A DNA stretch of 64,000 nucleotides from Scleroderma bovista (Eukaryota; Basidiomycota; Agaricomycetes; Boletales; Sclerodermataceae): positions 1 through 64,000 of the forward strand of contig JAYMGJ010000271.1 of NCBI GenBank assembly GCA_037178675.1, written 5' to 3'. The translations under genes were made by a program, and so were the position numbers. Shown here piece by piece: positions 20,060 through 31,606 of the stretch; position 1 is the stretch's first letter, and each line of letters opens with the position of its first letter. Below the pieces are notes generated by a model. The model ran no database searches. It saw nothing but the letters and a program-made list of their open reading frames with translations, and was not told where the DNA came from.

Positions 20060-22505
20060 TCCATGTAAAGCAACTCCATACCAATTGTTTATATTCTTCT
20101 TTGTATTTCTAAGAAACGACGACAGTATCAGTACTTAGTCCAGCTTTCTATACACAAACATACCTGCTTCGTCTCTGGAGAGAGGGCCTCAAAATATGCA
20201 TTGAACTCGTCTTGCGTACCATTGGGGGACACTTGTTTGAGCCACCGATGAGCGCACAGTGTCCTCACATTGTGGGTTAGAGGTGGTAGAGTTAATAGTA
20301 GTAGAGTAAGACTTACCGAGCACTCTTATTAGACGCAGGACGCCAACCCCTCTTCTTGCTCAGTGCTGGTACTGATGATGACATTGAGGAGCCATTGGCA
20401 CCACTGGCTGGAGGAGCTTGGGGGAGCTGGGGGACGCTGCTTGGAGTTGACGCAGCTGCTGGTGTCGATGAATTGTTGGGCTCACATGCTGCTGGGGAGA
20501 TGCTGCTTGGAGTTGACGCAGCCGCTGGTGTCGACGAATTGTTGGGCTGGGAGACGCTGCTTAGGGTTGGCACAACCGCTGGCGTCGACAAGTTGTTGGG
20601 CTCTGGTGTCAACGAATTGTTGGGCTGGGAGACGCTGCTTGGAGTTGACGCAGCCGCTGGTGTCGACAAATTGTTGGGCTGGGAGACGCTGCTTGGGGTT
20701 GGTGCAACCGCTGGCGTCAACAAGTTGTTGGGCTCTGGTGTCAACGAATTGTTGGGCTGGGAGACGCTGCTTGGGGTTGGTGCAACCGCTGGCATCGACA
20801 AGTTGTTGGGCTCGTGTGCTACTGGAGGAGCTTGGGCAGGCTGGACAACAGAGGCAGAGCCGTTTTGCTGAATTACTGGGATAGACGCCCTGTAAGATAT
20901 GCATGTCAGTAGGTCTGCAGTACATAGTATCACAACGTTACAAGGGGTTCTTGATGCGTATACGAGGTAGAGGCCGACATTGATTTGCAACTGATGCTGT
21001 CGCTCAGGTTAGTTGGCAGAGGGGGTGTGAAAGATTCCGAAATTACGTTTACCACCACTCTCATTGGGGTCCGTAACGTTGGAAGACCCGGACTCCTTAC
21101 CTGAGGCTGAAGTACTGGGATGAACCTCCGCTAGAGTGGGGACATTAAACGATAGTCAGTAGATAGGAATAAAGAAGGTGAATACCCCCATCGATAGAAG
21201 GTGGCGAGGATCCATCGATGCAAGGTAGTCCAATGGCCATATTGTCATTGCTTGATGCAGATATCTCTGCATCCGTCTCCACTTGAAGACGTTTTGATCC
21301 CTCGGCGTTTTCAAAGCTATCAACATCATCAGTTGCTTCATCCTTTCCGGGGCTTGGTAGTGGAGGGGTGGTTGTCGGGTGTTCGAGTGTTAGTCAAAGA
21401 CCCGGGTTGGCAGAGATCGATTCCGCTTCAGCGGTATCATCTTCTTGTTTGCCTTGTTCGTAAACCACGTTTGCTTCCACGATGAGTAGTAAAGCTTTCC
21501 AAGATCATCCGTTTTCCACGAGTCTTCACAGAATCTGAGCTCTTCAAAAGACCTTGCCATTTCGTTACGGATTGCCAATTTGATAGTCCGTGGGATGGAC
21601 GTCCATGTCATACTGCTGTTAAGTGAGCCGCTGCCACGGAGGTCTTGCCAAACATTGTGCATGGCCGTAAGGATCTTCTCAGTGCGTTCTTTGTCCAAGG
21701 CATGGCCGAGATTGTTCTCCAAGTATGCCGTTGGACTTGTGGCTGCTGCCCCTTCCGGAGTGGCTTTCCAATCCTTAAATTGTTTCTCCGTCCAGAAGCG
21801 GACGGCCTCGTAGTCCGATCTATTTAGCTGGGGAAGAGGTGATGTGCTGAGAAGGTTAGATGATGCTACAGCCTGCATGCTGATGTTAAGTGGCGCATCC
21901 GGACCACTATCAGAAGAGCCAGCGCCTGGCGTGATCCGAGAGATAAGCGCAGAGTATGCGCTCCTGTTGAAAAACCATGCAGTCAATTAGTGTAATGGTG
22001 GGAAATGCAGCTACTCGATGGCCATCTTTCCAGCCGCAAGTACCGCATTTTCATTTTGAAGCTTTGAGACGGTGTCTTTAAGGATTTGTATCTGACTGAT
22101 ATACTGGATATATGCGTGTCAGAAAGGATGAATAAATGTATAAAGTGACAGAAATACTCACCGAATTATAGTCTTGCATTGCATGAACCTGTAACACATT
22201 GCGTGCTCGTAAAGGTCAGATGTTAGCCTGTGTGAAGATCTAACGGGTGTATGCTGCTGCATCTATCCTTGGGTATTGGTCCAGGGCGTTTGAACTATTC
22301 CAGGGCCTTGATAAGCTTGAGTCGTGTTGGGCCCGCCACGTAACATATTATTGCTTGTTGGGTTATAGGACTCATTAAAGGAGGTATTGCCAAAATTATA
22401 CGAGGTATTGCTACTGCCAGAGATATACGAGGAGTTGCTGTTGCCAGAGGAATTCAGATGCTCTTCGAGGAACGAGGAAGAATTGTCGAAAGGGGGGAGC
22501 GACAT
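20060..22505 (-). CDS. Tnp2-element passenger gene, low-complexity tail
   Basis: Minus-strand multi-exon gene. The first exon (from 22505) codes for an Asn/Ser-rich start, MSLPPFDNSSSFLEEHLN. An exon at about 21960-21390 holds a folded-looking segment (EAVRFWTEKQFKDWKATPEG, then YLENNLGHALDKE and RFCEDSWKTDDLGKLYY). The exon at 20890-20326 has tandem PNN-x-x-TPAVAPTPSSVSQ repeats. A GTAAGT donor at the end of that exon and a frame reading DEFNAYFEALSPETKQ (about 20255-20165) indicate at least one further 3' exon. I recall this W-T-x-x-x-F/W-x-x-W plus W-K-x-D type as a family often next to agaricomycete DNA transposons; its function is not known. It starts 58 bp from the divergent plus-strand gene. 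Confidence 0.5.
20450..20825 (-). repeat. In-frame VNTR coding PNN...TPSSVSQ repeats
   Basis: Units of about 51 bp (gttgggctgggagacgctgc on the plus strand) alternate with 21-bp spacers, six to seven copies. All are in frame with the passenger gene, giving an extended Pro/Ser/Thr-rich tail. Long plus-strand frames here are antisense shadows of the repeat. Confidence 0.7.
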
Positions 22506-22562
22506 GGTGGAGGAAGCAAAGTTCCGGTAGTTCTCGATAAGGCCATTACACAGTACACCACC

Positions 22563-23098
22563 ATGTCCTCTCAATTCATCGATCCCACTCTTGTCACCAC
22601 ACTGGTCAAAATCACCACTATCGACAATGTCGCAGTTGTCGATGTTCATGCTCTTTCTTCCAAGTGGAAGCACTACCTTGTGACGTTCACTCCATTGAAA
22701 CCAGGCCCAGTTGTAAGTGCATATACTCAGCATTTATTATTGTCACTGACACACACTTACAGAGACTTGTTCTTCGCCTTTATAATCGCTCTGAAGGTCC
22801 AGAACCTCAACCTTGCAGCCAGGCTGACCTGGAGGGATTTGCTCCTGCTCAAGTGTAAGTACATACCTCTTATTACAGTCTCGCTAATGGATCTAGTCAT
22901 CACCTTGTTCCAGAGATGGTGCAGTGTCTTGTATGTCCCCCCAGGGCTGGAGGGACAAAGAGGAGGGTCCATGTGGACAAGGTTTCCAATCGCGTGCAAC
23001 AATTGCGTGATGTCTTGCATGTCCGCAAACTCTCTCAAACCGACCTCGACGAGAATATGGCCCCAGAGAATACCAAGCGGCTTCACACAGGCGTGTAG
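22563..23098 (+). CDS. Small three-exon passenger gene of unknown function
   Basis: Starts at MSSQFIDPTLVTTLVKITT; exon 1 is 22563-22712 and ends PLKPGPV before GTAAGT. Exon 2 begins at 22763 (RLVLRLYNRSEGPEP) and ends near 22852. Exon 3 is about 22916-23098 and ends DENMAPENTKRLHTGV. It has a CLVCPPRAGGTKRRVHVDK segment that could be a short Cys/basic patch, but no known domain. The gene lies head-to-head with the minus-strand passenger gene and tail-to-tail with the transposase 3' end, so all three probably belong to one Tnp2-type element. The frame is open across introns, so it may be intact. Confidence 0.55.
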
Positions 23099-23269
23099 AC
23101 TTTATTAATTATTGGCACTCATGTACGTCTCATTGTTGGCATCATTCCCGCAACGCTGTTGTCTGTATAATTACTGTATCATGTTCCATGTCTTGTAGTC
23201 ATGCAAAGAGAATAAAACATAATCATTGCCGTGTACACTGTCCAAGAATGCATGTATGGTAGAACAAAA

Positions 23270-26200
23270 CTACGTTTCTTCGTCGTTCTCGGTCCCAATG
23301 CGTGCAAGCTCCAATCCCATTTTCTCAACCAAGAAATATCTATCTTCTCCCACACCTTCCAGTAGATTGATGCGGTGAGGAACCATGCCGACGACAGAAC
23401 GAATAGCAGTGACTTCGATGGCACATAGACTGGCATCGCCTAGTTTCGTGCTTGAGACAAGGACTCCGTACGATTCCTGAAATATGTAGGGCTGTGGAGG
23501 TGAGTATAACATGACCAAAGCAATATCTGCAAAGCGGTACTGTTGAGGCTGTTGGGGGTCGGGGCCTCCATATAGGTCATCACCGCCATCCTGCACAACC
23601 ACTCTGGCAAAGTATCGCACTTCTGCAATGCGATGCTCACCCCCAATGATAGCCTGTGACTCTGACAGTAAGCATTTAGAGGTACAAGGAGCAGTAACAA
23701 GAGGCTTACAATGACATTTCGAGCCATACGTAGTTCCTCGAGCGGCTTCTGTGATTCAACAAACTCAGAGCGTGCGATCTGTCCATTTGGCAGGCGCAAA
23801 CGCCCCCAACGATGGATATGTGGTATTTCAGGTTGTCCAGCATATTGAGAGATGACTTGCGCTTCACGGCCTTGCACCTTGATCTGGCATTTGTCGCGTT
23901 TTGGCAACAAGACGTAGCCATTGCCCAAGTCTTCAGATGCGCGGGGATTGCTGCCTTCACCTGTGAGATTGAGATCAGGGAGCATGGCTTTAAGAGCATT
24001 GTCCTGGCAACGACGAATGCCCTGCTGGGCAAGGTTGGAGAATGGATCAGATGGCTGGCGAATTTCTTGCCCAAGGTTACCAATTGTACGCTCCATCGTC
24101 CATTGGGAGGAACAGATAGGTGAACCAATGTGGGCAGCTTCCGAGGCGAGATGGTTTGTCAGGTGGACACAAGGATGTATAAAGTGAATCCGATCAGTGC
24201 GCCGTTGGTAGTATAACGTCTCGAACTCATTCTCCCATTCCGCTAGATAGTTCCGAGCACATTGGAGTTGTGCCGGAGTTATGCTGTACTGACCCATGAT
24301 ACGAAAACCTGCGACGAACTTGCAAAAATTTCGCCAGAGATCATGAAGAAGGATACCATAGAGAAGAGCCGGACAAAGAGAGTAGATCCAAGTGATGTAT
24401 TCTGCCGCTTTATACCACGAGTTTGCATGGAGGGAGGGGTCACGGGGAGCTACATCGAATGAACCGGGGAGATATGGTTTGCAAACCGCCACAGCATGGC
24501 CGTGTTCTTCCCAAGTGCGCTGATTCTTCAGAACTGCCCAGCGCCAGTGTGCTTTGTTATCCGTGGTTGCACATTCGATGGTACCTCGCCACAAGTCAAG
24601 CCACAGGGCAGCCATATTTGCACCACTTAAGTGCATCATCTCAGATGAAAAACATTCGGGGATACCAAGGAGAAGGTGGGGTTGTAGGCCAAGGAGAATG
24701 CTGGGACCGACAATGCCAGTCTCAAGGCGACGAGTTTCATACTCCTTTCGGGTGCGTGCTTGAAGGAGATAGTGAAGTTGTTGAGCGTATCGTGCAGAGG
24801 TGCTGGGACCGATGTCAAAGACGTTTACATCGTCGTGTGTGCATCCAGGAACGTCATAATTATCGGGCTTGAGTAAAACAGGATAATACTGAGAAGCGCC
24901 AGGCTTGCGACGTCCTTTGAGAGGACATCGCATGCGACAGCCATTTTTACCTTGGTGCCCGACGAAGTTGCTCATGGTCAATAGCCCAGGTCCGTCAGCG
25001 CATGCCAGGTAGAGCATTAGTCATGAAAGAAATTCACGATTGTGAGCAGAATCCCATATCTTGAGGCCCTCACGCTGCAAAGCGGAGAGGTGATGAAACC
25101 CTGGAAACAGAAATGATTTGATGAATTTGGGTTTTTTGGGACCGGGGATGATTGCACCAGGAAGGACGTGCTTCTTCTTGTATCGATGGTCCGGGGACAG
25201 CTCAAGGATAATCCAGATATAAATCCAACAGTCGGACTCCTTGCTCTCGAAGAGTTGAGCGCCATCGATAGATATCATCAGGAGTGTGTCGTCTGGTTCA
25301 ATGACACTGTCACAAAAGGCACGGACATAGGCGCTACCACAGAAAATGTCATCATAGGCATTAACGAGACCATCATTGATGCGAAGATCTTCCAATATTT
25401 GCTCAGTCCTGTATTGGCGGTAACGCATCTTCTCAGCAGTCTCGGGATGTTGCCAGAGAGCCTGTAGCTGCGGGCCAATGGGAATGGTATGAAAAACTGC
25501 ACGGGGGCATGTGTGCCCTCTGGCACAGATGTCAAACCGAGCCTCGGCACACTCAGGGCATGCATCAAGATCTGCATAAGGACCCACAAATGCCGTGCAT
25601 GAGTTTATGCACATGTCGTTGACAATGGACGTGACGCCAGTAACGTCTGTGAGAAGCTGCTTCACTTGATAAAACGAGGGGAGTTGGGAGCCAGGGATGT
25701 GCGCATGGATGCTCGAGCGTATCTTGTCGTAAGTCGCCTCCGAAGAGTGCTTGAGTGCCATGAAAATTTCAATGGCAAGCTTTGCATATGGATCATTGAG
25801 GTCAAGAACCTCGTTTGGAGGGTTGCAAAGACGTTCCAGAGCGGCACTAGTGAGACCAATGCCATCGTCGAGTGAAGCATTCTGAATCGAATGTATCAGT
25901 GCCATACTTCGTGCATGCTTGGGAAAATCGACAGAGAGCTGTACGAGCTCATCTAAATCGAGGTCAATGAGGGTCTGTGTGTACGTCTGCTCAGGTGTTT
26001 CGTGCGCAGGAGATGTGGGGAGAGGTGTGCCATATGTCTGCGGCTTGGGTATTTCGTGCGCAGGAGATGTGGGGAGAGGTGTGCCGTACGTCTGCTCAGG
26101 TATTTTGTGTGCAGGAGATGCAGGGAGAGGTGTGCCATACATCTGTGGCTCGGGTATTTCGTGTGCAGGAGACGCAGGGAGAGGTGTATTGTCACAAGGG

Positions 26201-26535
26201 GCCTGCAATTCATAGTCTTGATTTGCGACACTGTCGTCATTGCCAACATTGCTTAACATCTATAAATTTTCTGTTAAAATGATTCAAACATATGAAAAAA
26301 GGCTCACCAAATCCCGCCCCAAGTCGTCACTGGGGCCATTCTGTGCAACAGAGGGTGCGATGCTCTGGATGAATGCACGAAAGGCGTCAGAACACTTCTG
26401 CAACTGTATGCTTTGTTTTTCGTCCTCATCCGCATCGCGATAATGACGCCACCAGGTAGAATAGGCCTTCAACTGCTTGCGGGAGCCCTTGCAGTATTTC
26501 TTGCAGATGCACCAGTATACCGGTGGATCTGACAT
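23270..26535 (-). pseudogene. Tnp2-family (CACTA/Plavaka-like) transposase, one nonsense codon
   Basis: Exon 1 (26535-26308) has a Cys-containing start MSDPPVYWCICKKYCKG; exon 2 runs from 26259 to 23710; exon 3 from 23653 to 23270. The middle carries hallmarks of fungal Tnp2 transposases: SIDGAQLFESKESDCWIYIW, KKKHVLPGAIIPGPKKPK, the CADGPGL motif followed by NFVGHQGKNGCRMRCPLKGR, YYPVLLKP, and CSSQWTMERTIGNLGQEIRQ. The product would cut and paste its own element. A single TGA (25021-25023) splits the frame between NREFLS and LMLYLACADGPG; removing it leaves the frame open, so decay is slight and fits a CGA to TGA change. The N-terminus has four tandem TPLP(A/T)SPAHE repeats (26200-26000). 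Confidence 0.8.
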
Positions 26536-26539
26536 GACC

Positions 26540-27402
26540 TGTACACGACATAAGCCAGTTGGACGCTACAGACAAGACAGAACTTACTGATTTGACTTTG
26601 AGAAGGTCAAGAACAAGAAGGGGGTCAAACAAGGCGTAGTAGGCCCTGTGATGGTGCCGTATTAGTCCAATAATTGATTCGAAGAGAAGGTATACCAACA
26701 GTACCTTGGATTGATGCGATCACATGCAAGCATTCGAATGAATGCATGCAATGCCTCAGGCGTTTCACCTGAGAAAAGCTTTCGATGGATGTGAACCAAG
26801 TAGTGGGATCTATGAGAAACTAGAGTACTCTGTTTCGCACGCCAAAGCCATAGATACACATAGGCCCAAACTAGGCCACATACAAATACATGGTTGGCTT
26901 TCTAAGATAGCCGAGGTACGAGGCGTCTCGTAGAATATAGTCTACGCATTGGGTAAGCAAGGCGCCTCACCTCTTCCTTCCGCTCGTCTCGCATTGAACC
27001 TGCGGTCCCCCCCCTCAGCGCGCGACGAGCTCGCCCTTTCTTTCGCACCCACCGCACCACACCCTCTCTCAGGCCCTCGCGTGAGCCCCCCCCCATCTCC
27101 TTCGTTTCTTTCCCTCCTTCTCCTCCCGCTCGACGCGTCCCGCACTCCCATAAGGGTTTGGCTTTCCGCTGACCTGCTCGGTTCCCATCCCACCCTCACA
27201 GCTCAGCCTCCCTTGCGGTTTCGTTTCGGGCCGGAAGCCCTCAGGGCTTCGCCCAAATCTCTACGTAGCATCTAGCACCCTTAGTAGCACGACGAACATT
27301 GTCCGCTCCCCAAAGCAATCCCATTGCTCCCTTCTCCTCCTCAGCCTAGCATCCCAAAGCATAGATGGACCTATCTACGCATTTGGCCATTTCTCACTGG
27401 GC
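26540..27402. other. Non-coding; pyrimidine-rich stretch
   Basis: Minus-strand fragments near 26860-26660 resemble coding DNA but match nothing I know; they may be 5' exons of the transposase gene or passenger debris. From 26960 to 27350 the plus strand is C/T-rich with runs of eight and nine C. The Tnp2 element should end in here, but I could not identify its terminal inverted repeats. Confidence 0.4.
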
Positions 27403-27495
27403 ATCCACTCCCACAACTGGCCAGGTGGCCAGCAAATCGACCCACCCTCCCACCATTCTCTCTCATTGAATCACCCTTCTCCTAGGCTTCGGGGA
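27403..27495. repeat. Shared 5'-flank segment (other copy 6961-7080)
   Basis: Second copy of the segment found next to EPL1 copy A. Here it ends about ten bases before the first candidate ATG of the SAMHD1-like gene, so it is likely that gene's promoter or 5' UTR. Confidence 0.6.
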
Positions 27496-27502
27496 TCGTT
27501 CT

Positions 27503-29790
27503 ATGATGAATCAGATTGGGTCCGCAGCGACGTCCACGCCCGACCAGCTCTCAAGCATGAGAAGATTCAAGGACTGGGTGCACGACTACTGTATATCTGT
27601 TCACTTTGCAAGGGACGATAAAATTTGGTGAAAAGTGTCGCTTTTGCCATGGATCTGCTCCTTCATCGACGCGTGAGTGTGCTCGATCCAAATTTTCCCC
27701 ACTAGGTCTGACGGGCGCGCATATATCGAAGAAAACACTTTTAACGGTTGAGATACATCAAACAGCTTGGGGTTTCGTACTACGTATTCCCAGGCGTATC
27801 TCACAATCACTTCGAACATTGCCTTGGTACGGTTTACTTCATCCCTCTTGTAACACGTGTTGACAAGAGCCCTATCCCCACAGGTGTTGGCCACCTGGCA
27901 AGACTCATGGAAACGCATCTCTGAGATAGTCAGCCGCAGTTAGGTATCTCAGAACAAGACATTAAATGCGTTGAACTAGCCGGACTTTGTCACGATCTTG
28001 GCCACGGTCCCTGGTCGCACATCTGGGACGGCGTTTTCATACCAAAAGCATTGTAAGTAGCATACACTTGTCTGCAAGTCTGAAAGCTAGAGATATTGTA
28101 GTCCAGGTAAAAAGTGGAAGCATGAAGACGCATCCGAGATGATGTTTGACGATATGGTGGATACCTATCTCCTCGACATTACACCAGAGGAGATTGCCAT
28201 CGTCAAGGCATTGATTGCAGGCGATAAGACACGTTGTCCGTAAGTATCACGTGCAACGGTAACCTCAGAAAACCCGTTGACCAGCCCATAGTCTTGGGAC
28301 GGAGAAGCCGTTCCTATTCGAGATTGTGGCCAATAATCGTAATGGATTGGATGTAGATAAGTTGAGTTTGGTCTGCTCCACGCCCAATTGTTGACGTCGA
28401 GCAGGTTCGATTACATTTTAAGGGACTGTCACGCAGTGGGAGACAGGGGGAATATTTCCATTTCAAGGTGAGCGCAGATCACATCGTGCTGGAAGTTCAT
28501 TCACAAAGTCCGCTGCCATGGCCATCCGCAGACTCATCTCCTCCGCACGTGTCATAAATAACGAGATATGCTACGACATCAAGGACGCCAATCAAATCTA
28601 CGAGCTGTACTATACGCGCTTTTCTCTTCACAAGCGCGTATACAACCACAAAACCAGTGAGGATGTCATTTCCGTGTCAGGGTTTGTGATATGCTGACGG
28701 CTCTCATAGCAAAGGCTATCGAGTATATGATTACGGATGCACTGCTTGCTGCTGAACCTTACTTGAAAGTTGCAAATCTTGTCGACAAACCGGACCGATA
28801 TGTCTTCCTCACGGATAACCTTCTGAACAAAATCGAGGAATCAACGGAAAAGGTATTCATCCATTTCCACGGCGTCATACCAGGGTGTTTATCGTCGTTT
28901 CCCCCAGGAACTTGAACCTGCTCGTGCCATCATCGAACGCCTCCGTAGCCGAGACCTTTACCGAGTCGTCGACTTCAAGGTGTTTTCCTTCAATGATAAG
29001 GACATGGTCAAGCAGAATGTGACTCCTGCCCGAATTGTTGAAGTTGCGAAATCTGGATGTTTGAAAGGAGTCGACGAAGAACTGGTCGCCCAGCTCACGG
29101 TAGACCATGTCGCGGTAGGACTGTCCGTCCTCCACTATGGCAGGGGCCCCAATAACCCTCTGGACGAAGTCACATTCTATTCGAAGCAACAACCAGATGG
29201 TGAGCTTTTCCATGTGCTTGTTTCTTATCCACGCATTAAGGTCGCTGGCAGTGGGTCGTAAGGCAGACTACAGCGTCATTTCGCTCTCCATGCCCAGGTC
29301 ATTTGCAGAGGTCTGGCTCCGGATATATACCAAGGAGTGCAAGTTCTTCGGACTAGTACAGGCCGCGTGCAGGCAGATCCTCAAGATGCTCCAGCCGTCC
29401 GATGTGGGTGACGAGCATCCGCATGACGAAGCAGAACAGGAGGAAGACCCCGATTTAATGATCAAGATATGGACTCCGGGCGCTGGAACGGAGTCGCCAG
29501 GTACACCCCGCTCGTCCCCACGTAACGCGAGCCTCGGCTCGCTGGCTGAGCTTCGTGCAACTGCTGGCCAGTTGGCAAGATCATCCACCCCCGGGACAGC
29601 CCGCGGCCGCACAGTTGGCCGTACGCCGAGTTTCTCGGATAACCAGTTCACAACTGTGCCTCCGAACTTCCGGGACCCGTCGCCTTCGAGGAAGCCGAGG
29701 AGCAAGCGCACACGAGACGTCAGCGATACGATGGAGGGCGCGCCTCCTCCGAAGAGCCTGCGACTTGCTTCGGGGTCGTCTTCCCGTTAG
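27503..29790 (+). pseudogene. SAMHD1-like HD-domain dNTP triphosphohydrolase, two apparent nonsense codons
   Basis: Multi-exon gene for an HD-domain dNTPase, which would hydrolyse dNTPs to nucleoside and triphosphate. Seen in order: MRRFKDWVHDY (about 27560), [20 protein letters not shown] (exon to 27826), [12 protein letters not shown] (27884 on), the metal-binding signature [11 protein letters not shown] (about 27985), KKWKHEDASEMMFDDMVD, FDYILRDC-HAVGD, and a Ser/Pro-rich C-terminus ending at 29790. Introns such as 27827-27883 and 28053-28101 fit well. Two stops lie in conserved coding: TAA at 27742-27744, where the family has Gln in F-Q-R-L-R, and TGA at 27922-27924, likely from CGA. Both would be C to T changes. 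If the first lies in a mis-assigned intron, only the second is certain. Confidence 0.75.
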
Positions 29791-31072
29791 CTATGGCAAC
29801 AGCTACAATATGCATAATCCGCCGCATACCTTTTTGAGCTCTCATACCTCTTGTGCAGGTCACTACGTCTTTCTCCATACCTAGACTGCACATTGATGTG
29901 TTCTCATGGATGACTCGTTCTGCAGAATGCTTTTTGTACTATACCTAGTTGAAGTGCCACAGTGGTTTTACCTATGTACTATCACTTGACCAGAGTTGCA
30001 AAATGACACAGAGATGCAAAACACTAACTACAGCATGCAACACTTCAATCCAAGCCATGTAGTCGTATACAGAGCATGCTATACCATAGTCCAAGAGGGC
30101 TATATACTTTTAAAACAATAAAATACATCTGTACATCAGTGGGAACCAATTTACTACTTCAAAGGGGCTATTTTCAGAATATCTCGTCAGGGCTGAAATC
30201 AAATCACAATGGATAGATGTGCAAAGCTGCAAAGTCACATAATGTACCTACTGTGTCCCATCTTACATGGCCACCTGAAGGTGAAAATTGGCTGAGTGTC
30301 ACAGGCCAGCAGACGGTAGCCCAAGGATGGATTGTCACTGTAACATGGGTTGGGCCCAAGTTGGATATTATCACCTTGTGATATGGGTGGGCTATGGTGC
30401 TGTTTCAGGGGAGTGGATAAAGGTGTAATCACCATGTTAACAAGAATGCAAACCCTATCTTGTTGGTAGACAACAGATAGAGAGCAGCGGGCCTAACACA
30501 AATGACAACAACGTTTCAACTCACTTGTGTTAGATGGTTCAACCTGAAGTAGATAACCAAAGGTGGTTTTTAAGAGTTCTTTGATAGAACAGAGGATAAA
30601 ACATGAGTGGGTAAAATCCTACTCTGCTACCAAGCACCATAGGGTATTTATACGTCTGAGCTGTGCACAGACCATGTAAAGTAAGAAGTCTCTGAGAGTC
30701 CATAAACGGACAGTAAGATAAGTACCTTCCTAACATAGTAGTCCTGTGGAAACTTGTAGAAACTGTTGAAATTCCTGGTCCCTACAGTACTATCTTTCCT
30801 TATTCTTACTAGTATGGACACGCCGAGCATTCCTTACATAATCACAGTCATTCTTTATAGGATGTTTTTCTTTCGTTTTGTACCTCAGTCTCTGTTTGCA
30901 CAGAAGTACTGAGGTAAGGCTACTCTACACATTCATTTACTATGATACTGACCTATGTAGTCATTTGTGACTCTTGTCTAGGTTAGTTAAATGAAGTCTC
31001 TGTTTGCACAGAAGTACTGAGTCATTTGTGACTCTTGTCTAGTGTTGAGCTGCACCAGTTCACCTCACAAAA
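29791..31072. other. Non-coding; includes 5' LTR region of the older copia element
   Basis: No gene visible. Between 30885 and 31045 two blocks are duplicated: one centred on ctctgtttgcacagaagtac and one on catttgtgactcttgtctag. The older copia LTR should end near 31070, directly before the primer-binding site, but I could not set its left edge because no second LTR is present in the window. Confidence 0.4.
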
Positions 31073-31088
31073 GGTTATGAGCCCCGAG
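31073..31088 (+). other. Primer-binding site of older copia element
   Basis: GGTTATGAGCCCCGAG follows a CTCACA end and precedes the gag start by about 45 bp. It is complementary to the anticodon region of initiator tRNA-Met, the half-tRNA priming mode known for copia-type elements. The younger element has the same core at 36749-36764, which supports the call. Confidence 0.55.
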
Positions 31089-31131
31089 CTCTTACAACAC
31101 TAGACAATATAGTACTACAACCTCCCACACA

Positions 31132-31291
31132 ATGTCCGCTCCCAGTACCTCAGCCTCTGTGGCTGGAAAATCTTCGAAGTCTGCAACCACACTTTCTACA
31201 GTGTTGAACAAGGCCACATCTGGCTCAAGTCGTCTATATGACATTCCTTCTCTCAACAACGATGGAACCAATTTTCACATGTGGAAATTTC
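31132..31291 (+). pseudogene. Older copia gag, 5' piece
   Basis: N-terminal 53 codons of gag up to the insertion point. Ser/Thr-rich start followed by LYDIPSLNNDGTNFHMWKF, the usual beginning of copia gag. The reading continues across the nested element at 37063 once one copy of the 5-bp duplication is removed. Confidence 0.8.
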
Positions 31292-31560
31292 TGTTGAAGC
31301 AATACCTATGTACGTAGAGGAACTGCTACTCCAACTCACCTGTTTGGGTGGAGTGCACAACCAGAGATGGTAGCGGTAGCTGGTTAAGAGCTGTTATATT
31401 ATATAAGCGATGTCCGCTGTTTATATACAACAAATAGTGTGATGTGTGACATGTAACATCTACTCTAAAGAGGACTATTACTAAGTCTACACTAATATGG
31501 GTCGCAGTCTTGTGCGCACTTCGTCGACAGTTTACGCCGGGTGCACATGCGACTTCAACA
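31292..31560 (-). repeat. 3' LTR of younger copia element
   Basis: 269 bp, TG...CA with 8-bp inverted ends TGTTGAAG/CTTCAACA. A TATA-like tataagcg and other features match the partner LTR at 36765-37057. Confidence 0.9.
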
Positions 31561-31570
31561 CTCCCCCTCA
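31561..31570 (-). other. Polypurine tract of younger copia element
   Basis: On the element strand GTGAGGGGGAG lies immediately before the 3' LTR, the expected place for plus-strand primer. Confidence 0.6.
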
Positions 31571-31606
31571 CTGTGCTGCACGTAGAGCACTTCAGCGAAT
31601 AAGGCA

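Noticed and set aside
20356..20884. Plus-strand frames of about 170 codons rich in Leu, Gly and Trp
   Set aside because: Antisense shadows of the in-frame VNTR of the minus-strand passenger gene.
26949..27275. 108-codon plus-strand frame
   Set aside because: Pyrimidine-rich DNA gives a Pro/Ser/Leu frame by composition; likely promoter or UTR sequence.
27601..27918. 105-codon minus-strand frame
   Set aside because: Antisense of SAMHD1 exons reading RLRYIKQLG and VGHLARLM on the plus strand.
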